This document shows, piece by piece, positions 51,646 through 58,479 of a stretch of 64,000 nt of DNA. The translations under genes and the position numbers were made by a program. How positions within the stretch are numbered: position 1 is the stretch's first letter; every line of letters begins with the position of its first letter. Source of the stretch: G965202665 sp965243835. Lineage in GTDB: Bacteria; Actinomycetota; Acidimicrobiia; Spongiisociales; Spongiisociaceae. Location of the stretch: NCBI GenBank assembly GCA_965243835.1, contig OZ251578.1, positions 1,116,001 to 1,180,000 on the forward strand, in the 5' to 3' direction. Under the pieces are notes generated by a model. The model ran no database searches. It was not told where the DNA came from and worked only from the letters and a program-made list of their open reading frames with translations.

Positions 51646-52641
51646 GTGTCTGAGCGCGACCGGTCGCGGCGGAGGGTGTTTTCCGGAATTCAACCCACCG
51701 GGGATATCCACATCGGCAACCATTTGGGGGCTCTGCGCAACTGGGTTGCCATGCAGGACGAATACGACACCATCTACTGCGTGGTGGACCTGCACGCCCT
51801 CACCCTCCCCCAGGATCCCCGGGAGCTGGCGGAGGCCCGCATCCGCACCGCCAAGATTCTGCTGGCGGCCGGGATCGACCCGCAACGTTCCCTTGTCTAT
51901 TTCCAAAGCCGGGTTCCGCAACACGCCGAACTGTCCTGGATTCTGGGGACCCTGGCCTCCATGGGGCATTTGGGTCGGATGACGCAGTACAAGGAGAAAG
52001 GGGACAAAGGGGCCCAGAACCTGGGCCTGTTCTCCTACCCGGTGTTAATGGCAGCCGACATTGTGATCCACCGGGCGCACGCCGTCCCGGTGGGGGACGA
52101 CCAGACCCAGCATCTGGAGTTCACCCGCGACCTGGCCGAACGGTTCAACGCCCGCTACGGCGACTTCTTTCCCCTCCCGGAGCAGATCACCCCCGGGGTG
52201 GGGGCGCGGGTGATGTCCCTCACCGACCCCGCCGCCAAAATGTCCAAGTCGGACCCGGATGTTCGATCCCGGATTCTGGTGACCGACTCCCCGGACGCCA
52301 TCGCCGCCAAGATCCGTTCCGCGGTGACCGACTCGGAGGCCGTCGTCGCCTATGACATTGCCCGCAAGCCGGGCATCAGCAACCTGCTGGACATCTTGGC
52401 GGTGTACACGGGCCGTCCGGTGGAGGATTTGGCGGACGAGTACGCGGCGGCGGGCTACGGGCGGTTCAAAGCGGCGGTGGCGGAGGCGGTGATCGAGGGT
52501 TTGACCCCGGTGCGTTCCGCCTACGAAGCGTTGGGAGACGCCGAGGCGGAAGAGATTATGGAGACGGGGGCGGAGACGGCCCGCGCCGCCGCCGCCGAGA
52601 CCATGAGGCAGTTGCGCCGCCTGATCGGGCTTTCCGCCTAA
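51646..52641 (+). CDS. trpS: Tryptophanyl-tRNA synthetase
   Basis: 331 residues from GTG 51646 behind GGGAGGGAAA. The class I motif HIGN is in GDIHIGNHLGAL, and KMSKS is intact (AAKMSKSDPD). VGDDQTQHLEFTRD and FFPLPEQI are TrpS landmarks. Length is standard. It charges tRNA-Trp in the cytoplasm. Confidence 0.97.
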   Translation: MSERDRSRRRVFSGIQPTGDIHIGNHLGALRNWVAMQDEYDTIYCVVDLHALTLPQDPRELAEARIRTAKILLAAGIDPQRSLVYFQSRVPQHAELSWILGTLASMGHLGRMTQYKEKGDKGAQNLGLFSYPVLMAADIVIHRAHAVPVGDDQTQHLEFTRDLAERFNARYGDFFPLPEQITPGVGARVMSLTDPAAKMSKSDPDVRSRILVTDSPDAIAAKIRSAVTDSEAVVAYDIARKPGISNLLDILAVYTGRPVEDLADEYAAAGYGRFKAAVAEAVIEGLTPVRSAYEALGDAEAEEIMETGAETARAAAAETMRQLRRLIGLSA

Positions 52642-52695
52642 ACCAGGTCCAACCCCCGCCGTCGGTTCGCCCTTTCCGGGTTGCGCCCGCGGGTT

Positions 52696-52718
52696 TTGTC
52701 ACACCCGCTTTCTACCAT
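52696..52718 (+). promoter_or_regulatory. RecA-NDp/PafBC-like element, copy 0 of the nurA promoter array
   Basis: TTGTCACAC, 8 nt, TACCAT, then exactly 7 nt to ATG 52726. That start opens a frame which runs through the next promoter into copy 1. Confidence 0.6.
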
Positions 52719-52797
52719 CGGCGGTATGTATTTTTCAGCAGTCGTCGCCGGTGCGGAGTTGGCAACGGTCCCGCCGGTCCGGTATGCCGGTCCGGGT

Positions 52798-52820
52798 TTG
52801 TCACACCCCCTGTTTACCCT
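52798..52820 (+). promoter_or_regulatory. RecA-NDp/PafBC-like element, copy 1
   Basis: TTGTCACAC, 8 nt, TACCCT, 7 nt to ATG 52828. Confidence 0.65.
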
Positions 52821-52827
52821 GCGCTTT

Positions 52828-53265
52828 ATGAACGTTTCCGCCGACCGCGACGTCTCCTCCGGGGAATTTCCCGGCCCGGCCGGGCGCATCTACGCGGATG
52901 ATTGGTTGCCCGATTTCGGGCCGTCGCGGGACGCGTCCGGGGTGCGCAACCTGGCCGGGCAGGTGGATGTTGCGGTGCAGACCGACCGGCGGCGTGCTCT
53001 GCCCGGTTTGGTTTCCGAGCGTTTTACGGAAGCGGCGGCGGACGGCGTGCGACGGGCGGATGTACGGTTGACCGCTGATGGAGCCGTTCAAGAGTCCCGT
53101 ACCCGGTTCGGCGGTTGCGTTCGGGGCCGGGTCGGCGCGGCGGCGTCTCGCTCGCCTGTCCGGTACCCCTGTCTGGGTTTGTCACACCCCCTGTTTACCC
53201 TGCCTTTTATGAACGTTTCATCTGACCGCGACGTCTCCGCCTCCGCGGGGCATTTACGCGGATGA
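52828..53265 (+). pseudogene. nurA 5' end, copy 1
   Basis: From ATG 52828 the product reads like NurA residues 1-105 (MNVSADRDVSSGEFPGPAGR, then IYADDWLPDFGPS; SERFTEAAADGVRRADVRLT). It then breaks off and runs through the copy 2 promoter to a TGA at 53265. No nuclease residues are included. Confidence 0.7.
53179..53201 (+). promoter_or_regulatory. RecA-NDp/PafBC-like element, copy 2
   Basis: TTGTCACAC, 8 nt, TACCCT, 7 nt to ATG 53209. The following nurA-like copy is frameshifted after 19 codons. Confidence 0.65.
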
Positions 53266-53716
53266 TTGGTTGCCCGATTTCGGGCCGTCGCGGGACGCGT
53301 CCGGGGTGCGCAACCTGGCCGGGCAGGTGGACGCCGCAGTGAAGTTCGACCATTGGAGCGCCATGCCCGGTTCCGCCGCCGGGGGATATGAAATGTCGGA
53401 GGGGGCGGAAGTCTCCCCTCCGCAAACAGAAACAAGCTCCGCCCCGGGCGACGATCAGCAACCAGGGGAAAGGAACCGCGATGACCGAAATAGACGGCAA
53501 CGCGAGGGCGGCGAACGCCCTGTTCCCGGTTTGGGGCGCCTCTCTACAGGACGGCCCGGCCAACGCAGTGGTCGTCCAAGTCGCCGCTCCCTGAGGAGTT
53601 TCGGTCTCCGTTGCGGGAGTGGCCGCCGGACGGCCTCCGCGTCGTTTGGCGGTTGCGTTCGGGGCCGGGTCGGTGGTGCGGTGTCTCGCTCGCCTGTCCG
53701 GTACCCCTGTCCGATC
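53209..53716 (+). pseudogene. nurA 5' end, copy 2, interrupted
   Basis: 53209-53370 resembles the nurA start but is frameshifted after about 19 codons (53265). About 53380-53600 is foreign to the other copies. It includes a perfect 8-bp inverted repeat (CGGAGGGG at 53397, CCCCTCCG at 53415) and a small frame at 53481. From about 53640 the sequence again matches the end of the unit (GTTGCGTTCGGGGCCGGGTC). Confidence 0.6.
53481..53594 (+). CDS. Possible 37-residue peptide within copy 2
   Basis: ATG 53481 follows GGGGAAAGGAACCGCG, a good ribosome site of the same type seen before other accessory genes, and encodes MTEIDGNARAANALFPVWG and a short Val-rich tail. It may be a gene fragment inserted with the surrounding 200 bp. 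Confidence 0.35.
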   Translation: MTEIDGNARAANALFPVWGASLQDGPANAVVVQVAAP

Positions 53717-53739
53717 CTGTCACACCCCCTGTTTACTAT
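53717..53739 (+). promoter_or_regulatory. RecA-NDp/PafBC-like element, copy 3
   Basis: CTGTCACAC, 8 nt, TACTAT, 7 nt to GTG 53747. Confidence 0.6.
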
Positions 53740-53746
53740 GCCTTTC

Positions 53747-54096
53747 GTGAACGTATCAACCGACCTAGATGTCTCCTCCGGGAACTTTGCCGCTCCGGCC
53801 GGGCGCGTCTACGCGGATGACTGGTCGACCGGGTACTGGCCGTCGTGGGACGCGTCCGAGGCGCGCAACCTGGTCGGGCAGGCGGGCGCCGCGGTGAAGC
53901 CCGGCTTTTGGCGCGCTCTGCCCGGTTTCGTCGCTGGCCGTTTTACGGAAGCGGCGGCGGACAGCGTGCGGTGGGTAGACGCCCGGTTGACCCTGATGAA
54001 GCGGTTCAAGAATCCCATTCCCGGTTCGGCGGTTGCGTTCGGGGGCGGGTCGGTGTTGCGGCGTTTCACTCGTCTGTCCGGTACCCCTGTCCGGGT
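53747..54096 (+). pseudogene. nurA 5' end, copy 3
   Basis: From GTG 53747 the product follows NurA residues 1-105 (VSTDLDVSSGNFAAPAGRVY, then SVRWVDARLTLMKRF). It ends where the real nurA promoter begins. Together with copies 1 and 2 it gives a unit length of about 350-540 bp. Confidence 0.7.
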
Positions 54097-54119
54097 TTGT
54101 CACACCCCCTGTTTACTAT
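54097..54119 (+). promoter_or_regulatory. RecA-NDp/PafBC-like promoter of the nurA operon
   Basis: TTGTCACAC, 8 nt, TACTAT, 7 nt to ATG 54127. No ribosome site is possible between the -10 and ATG, so the mRNA should be leaderless. Confidence 0.72.
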
Positions 54120-54126
54120 GTCCGTT

Positions 54127-55197
54127 ATGAACGTTTCCACCGACTTCGACGTCTCCTCCGGGACCTTCCCCGGCACGGCGGGGCGCATCTACGTGGATGA
54201 CTGGTCGCCCGACTACGGGCCGTCGCTGGACGCGCCCGAGGAGCGCAACCTGTCCGAGCAGGTGGACACAACGGTGGAGACCGACCATTGGCGGGCCATG
54301 CCCGGTTCCGTCTCCGAGCGTTTTACGGCGGCGGCGGTGGTGGACGGCGTGCGGCGGGTGGATGCCCGGTTGACCTTGATGGAGCCGTTCGAGACCCCCA
54401 TTCCCGGTTTGGTGGCCACGTTCGGAGTCGGGTCGGCGCTGTGGCTCCCGGAGGAGCGCGCCTGCCGGTTCGGCGCGCAGGCGGCGGAGCGGCTGGTGGT
54501 GATGGGCAAAGGCCGGCGGGCGCAGGCGGAGGGGATGGGCGGTTTGCGGATGACCGTCGCCTCGGCGCCGGGCGATCAGCATCTTGATTTGCTGGAAATA
54601 GTGCAAGAGCGGATGCGGCAGGCGGAGGCCCGGCTGGCCGAGGAGTTGGCCGGTCGCGCGGAGCGGTTGGTGGTGGCCGACGGCCGGCTCAGTTACGGAG
54701 CCCCCCCTTCGGTGGTCGGCTACGTGAAAAGTCAACAGGCCGTTTATCTGGAGGGATTGCATCTGCCCTTGGTCGGCCAGCTGGAGGCGGGGGAGAGGAC
54801 CCCGGTGTTCGCCATAGGGGGCAAACATCCCCGCTACTCCTGGTATCTGAACCTGGCCGAGGTTCCGTTCGGTTCCCCTTGGGCGGGGGTGGCCCGGTGC
54901 GAGGTGATGGCCGAGGGGGGCTTGGAGTCGGCGGTGGAGGCGGCCGACGCCACCGCCGCCTGGTTGCCCCGTCTGGCCTCCGAGAAGCACGTTGATCCGC
55001 GCGCTCCCCAGAACCTGGTTCCGATCGCCGCCTTGGAGCGGGAGTTGCGCAAGTCGATGGGAGATTCCCGGATGACGGAGCGCATGGTGCGGGAAGCGGT
55101 CCGGGACGGTCGACTGACCGCCGTCCCCGCCCCCGAAGAGGAGTCGGAACAGGGTTGGGAAGAGCAAGATTGGCCGGCGGAAGAGGAGGAGTTATGA
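54127..55197 (+). CDS. nurA: DNA repair nuclease NurA
   Basis: 356 residues. The NurA domain occupies about residues 180-330: VADGRLSYG (catalytic Asp near 184), VVGYVKSQQ, GERTPVF, YSWYLNLAEVPFGSPWAG, and DPRAPQNLVPIAALERELR. The family has 5' exonuclease and endonuclease activity and works with HerA at DNA ends. The N-terminal 105 residues form a separate domain, the part reiterated upstream. The stop overlaps herA by 4 nt. Confidence 0.82.
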   Translation: MNVSTDFDVSSGTFPGTAGRIYVDDWSPDYGPSLDAPEERNLSEQVDTTVETDHWRAMPGSVSERFTAAAVVDGVRRVDARLTLMEPFETPIPGLVATFGVGSALWLPEERACRFGAQAAERLVVMGKGRRAQAEGMGGLRMTVASAPGDQHLDLLEIVQERMRQAEARLAEELAGRAERLVVADGRLSYGAPPSVVGYVKSQQAVYLEGLHLPLVGQLEAGERTPVFAIGGKHPRYSWYLNLAEVPFGSPWAGVARCEVMAEGGLESAVEAADATAAWLPRLASEKHVDPRAPQNLVPIAALERELRKSMGDSRMTERMVREAVRDGRLTAVPAPEEESEQGWEEQDWPAEEEEL

Positions 55198-56942
55198 CCG
55201 ATTCACAGGCGGTAGGCCGGGTGCTGGCCACCCGGGAGGCGGCGACCACCGGGCGTTTCCGAGTGGTGCTGAACGACGACAGTTACCTGGCTTTGGACGA
55301 CTTGGTGGTGGTGACCACCGAAGTGCCGGGCGCGGGCGAGGTGCGCACCTACGGGATAGTGACCGAAGCGGAGAGCGTCTACGAAGGGGCGTCTTTCGAC
55401 TCCGACACCTTTCGCATCGCCGAGCAGGGCATCCTCCCCGCGGCCCGCATCCGCTCCGCGGAGGTGGCGGTGACCAGGGTGGACCCGGAGTTGTGGGTGG
55501 CACCGGACCCGGGGCGGGAAGTGCGCCGGGCGGCCGACTCGGAACGGGACAAGGCCCTGTACGCGGACGAAATGGGGCGGCCCCTGCCGGTGGGGATCGG
55601 ACGGGACGGCCATCCCATCTTCGCCGACCTGGATTTCTTCGACGGGACCAAAGGGGGACATATGTCCATCTCCGGCGTGTCGGGGGTGGCTACCAAAACC
55701 TCCTACGCCCTGTTCTTTCTGCGCATGCTCACCTCCCGTCCCGATCTGGTGGGGGAGGCGGCCGCCAACCTGCGGGTGCTGGTCTTCAACGTGAAAGGAG
55801 AGGACCTGTTGCACCTGGACCGCCCCAACAGGGGGTTCAACGAAGAGTCGGCGGAGATGTGGCGCAGTCTGGGGGTGGCGCCGGGTCCTTTCCCGTCGGT
55901 GGGTTTCTGGGCTCCGCCCCGCCGCCGGTCGGGAGATGTGATGTTGCCCGACACGGGAGGCCGGATGACGGGAATCGAGCCGTTTGCATGGACGCCCCGC
56001 GAGTTCATCGACGAAGGGTTGCTGGCCTTCCTGTTCACCGACGTCTCCGATATTCGCAATCAGGTGGCGTTCGTGGAGGAGCGGGTGCGCGCCCAGTTGC
56101 GGAAGTGGGCGTTAGACGTGGCGGGCGAGCCGGGGGCGGTGGTTCTGCGCAAGCCCGATTCGGGGATCAAAAAAGGCCAGGCGGTCACCGCCGAGCGGGG
56201 GGAGACGGTGATCCGTTCCCTGCCCGACCTGGTGTCCGCCTTGGAAGAGTTTTTGGAACCGGAGGACGGGGGCGAGCCGGATTACGCCTGGTCGGGGCGG
56301 GTGCAGGCGGGAACCATCTCCGCTTTTATGCGCCGCCTGTACAGCGCCTCCCACCGTTTGGGGCATCTGGTGCAAGCCGGGGAAAGCCGTCGCATCGACC
56401 GGCGCCGGGCGCAGGTGACGGTGGTGGACATCCACGCCTTGCACGACCTGGGGCAACGGTTCGTGGTGGGGGCGTTGTTGCAGGAAACCTGGAACGAGAA
56501 GGAAGAGTCGGGCCGCCGGTTGCCCTTGTCGGTGGTGGTGTTGGACGAGCTCAACAAGTACGCTCCCCGCGAAGGGCGCAGTCCGCTCAAGGAGATGCTG
56601 ATCGACATCGCCCAGCGGGGGCGTTCGCTGGGGGTGTTGCTGGTGGGGGCCCAGCAGTCCGCCTCCCGGGTGGCCCCGGAGGTGTTGGAGAACGCGGCCC
56701 TGCGGGCGGCGGGGCGTTTGGATTCGGCGGAGGCGGAACGTTCCGAATACGGATGGATGCTGCCCTCCACCCGCGCCCGGGCCCGGCTGTTGAAACCGGG
56801 GACGATGGTGCTCTCCCAGCCTTCCATCCCCATGCCCCTGGTGTTGGAGTTCCCTTTCCCACCCTGGGCCACCCGCGCCGAAGAAGTCGACTCCTCCGGG
56901 CAGGAAGACCCTTTCCGGGGTCTGCCGGGCCAGTCCGGGTAA
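55194..56942 (+). CDS. herA: HerA-like DNA translocase ATPase
   Basis: 582 residues from ATG 55194. An N-terminal HAS-barrel-like domain is followed by the ATPase. The P-loop is atypical, GVSGVATKTS (residues 161-170, Lys 168), and Walker B is LSVVVLDELNKYAP. LLVGAQQSASRV and the C-terminal brace follow HerA. A hexameric pump that feeds DNA to NurA is the expected role. The variant P-loop recurs, to my recollection, in bacterial HerA partners of NurA. Confidence 0.82.
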   Translation: MTDSQAVGRVLATREAATTGRFRVVLNDDSYLALDDLVVVTTEVPGAGEVRTYGIVTEAESVYEGASFDSDTFRIAEQGILPAARIRSAEVAVTRVDPELWVAPDPGREVRRAADSERDKALYADEMGRPLPVGIGRDGHPIFADLDFFDGTKGGHMSISGVSGVATKTSYALFFLRMLTSRPDLVGEAAANLRVLVFNVKGEDLLHLDRPNRGFNEESAEMWRSLGVAPGPFPSVGFWAPPRRRSGDVMLPDTGGRMTGIEPFAWTPREFIDEGLLAFLFTDVSDIRNQVAFVEERVRAQLRKWALDVAGEPGAVVLRKPDSGIKKGQAVTAERGETVIRSLPDLVSALEEFLEPEDGGEPDYAWSGRVQAGTISAFMRRLYSASHRLGHLVQAGESRRIDRRRAQVTVVDIHALHDLGQRFVVGALLQETWNEKEESGRRLPLSVVVLDELNKYAPREGRSPLKEMLIDIAQRGRSLGVLLVGAQQSASRVAPEVLENAALRAAGRLDSAEAERSEYGWMLPSTRARARLLKPGTMVLSQPSIPMPLVLEFPFPPWATRAEEVDSSGQEDPFRGLPGQSG

Positions 56943-56969
56943 GCAAAGACCGCAGAGAGAAAGGAAGCG

Positions 56970-57293
56970 ATGATGTTCGAACGAGTTTCCCCCTCCGGTT
57001 ACCGCGGTCCCGCGCGCACTGGCGGCGGCCGCCCCTCGCTCCGGGAAACGTCCGGCGCGGCCGGGGATGCCCTGGAAACCATCGGGTATTACATAGTGCT
57101 GGGGGCGGTGTGGTTCTGGAAGGGCCTGCTCCTGCTGACGTGGTGGGTAGCGAAAATGGCGTGGTGGCTGGTGCTGGTCCTGCCCGCCTTGGCCGTGTTC
57201 TGGAAACTGCCCTTCCGGGTGATCGGGTTCACGTTCCACGCGGGCCGCAACCGTCCCCGCTTGCGCCGCCGCCGTCGGCGCCGCCGTTGGTAG
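56970..57293 (+). CDS. Small membrane protein in the nurA-herA-sbcDC operon
   Basis: 107 residues with AAAGGA upstream of ATG-ATG (56970/56973). There are two predicted membrane segments (residues about 37-60 and 64-82) rich in Trp, and a strongly basic tail (RLRRRRRRRRW) expected to be cytoplasmic. No family recognised. The position between herA and sbcD suggests it could tether the complex to the membrane or bind DNA; this is inference. Confidence 0.65.
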   Translation: MMFERVSPSGYRGPARTGGGRPSLRETSGAAGDALETIGYYIVLGAVWFWKGLLLLTWWVAKMAWWLVLVLPALAVFWKLPFRVIGFTFHAGRNRPRLRRRRRRRRW

Positions 57294-57303
57294 GGTGGGC
57301 GAA

Positions 57304-58479
57304 ATGAAGGTTTTGCACACTTCCGACTGGCACATCGGCAAAAAGCTGGGCCGCTTCGACCGCACGGAGGAGTACAAGGAGGTGTTGGCGGAGGTAGCCG
57401 ACATCGCCGACCGTGAAAAAGTGGACCTGGTAGTAAACAGCGGCGATGTCTTCGACCGCCCCGTTCCCCGTATGGAGGAAGACCTGTCCCTGGGTCTGAA
57501 TAGCCTCGTCCGCCTAACCGACAACGGCCGCCGCCCGGTGGTGGCCATAGCCGGCAACCACGACTCCCCGGCGATGTTCGAGGTACTGGCCCCTTACTTG
57601 GCCCCCCGCAACGTCCATCTCGTGGGACTTATCAAATCCCCCGAGAAGGGCGGGGTGCTGGACCTGAAAACTCCGGGCGGCCGGGCGGTGATCTCCTGTT
57701 TCCCTTTCCTGCGCGAAGGCCATACGTTCCATGTATGGGAACCCTCGGGAGCCCGTCGTGGTAAATATGCCGACCGGCTCAAAGAGATATCCCATGCCTA
57801 CGCTAAATATGCCGGAGATCTGGCCGGGACAGACGCGGTGACCATCCTGGTAGCCCATTTCTTGGTAGGCGGTGCCAAGGTGCAAGGTCACGGTGCTCCC
57901 CGCGGAGAAAGAGAGTTGCATATGGACAAAGCTTATGCCGCTAACCCGCAGGCCATTCCGACGGGGCCGCAGTATGTGGCGATGGGACATATTCATGCTC
58001 CGCAACCCGTTCCGCATGCGCCGGTGGCCGCCGAGTACGCCGGTTCGTTATTGGAAATGGACTTCGGCGAGGCGGGAGAGACTAAACGGGTGGTGATTGT
58101 AGATATCCAGCCGGGGTTGCCCGCCCAGATTAAGTCGGTAGAACTGGAGGGCGGTCGTCGCCTTCTGCGTCCGGAAGGAACCTGGGCCGAGATCAAAGAA
58201 ATGCCCGGCGTATACGAGTCCTACCTTGACCTCACCGTCAAGACCGAGGGCCCGGAACCCGGCTTGGCCGACCGCGCCCGCGAAGAGTTTGAATATATGG
58301 TCAAAGTCAAAGCCAATTATCCCGATGAAAAGAGACCACGGGTTTGCCTTGACAAATCGCGGCCTTGGGTGGATTTATACGGCGACTACTACCGAAATGA
58401 AACCGGTGTGGAGGCCAAGCCCGGACTGCTAGAGGCTTTCCGCGAACTGGAGGAGGCGGTGGCTAATGAGACCACTTGA
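57304..58479 (+). CDS. sbcD: DNA exonuclease subunit SbcD (Mre11)
   Basis: 391 residues from ATG 57304 (GTG 57295 is an alternative). All phosphoesterase motifs are present: HTSDWHIGK, NSGDVFDR, AGNHDSP, LVAHFLVGG and GHIHAPQ. It forms the nuclease with SbcC, cutting blocked or hairpin DNA ends. It overlaps sbcC by 14 nt. Confidence 0.93.
   Translation: MKVLHTSDWHIGKKLGRFDRTEEYKEVLAEVADIADREKVDLVVNSGDVFDRPVPRMEEDLSLGLNSLVRLTDNGRRPVVAIAGNHDSPAMFEVLAPYLAPRNVHLVGLIKSPEKGGVLDLKTPGGRAVISCFPFLREGHTFHVWEPSGARRGKYADRLKEISHAYAKYAGDLAGTDAVTILVAHFLVGGAKVQGHGAPRGERELHMDKAYAANPQAIPTGPQYVAMGHIHAPQPVPHAPVAAEYAGSLLEMDFGEAGETKRVVIVDIQPGLPAQIKSVELEGGRRLLRPEGTWAEIKEMPGVYESYLDLTVKTEGPEPGLADRAREEFEYMVKVKANYPDEKRPRVCLDKSRPWVDLYGDYYRNETGVEAKPGLLEAFRELEEAVANETT

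Noticed and set aside
52726..53265. Functional 179-residue gene from ATG 52726
   Set aside because: It is a chance open frame through two promoter copies and a truncated nurA start.
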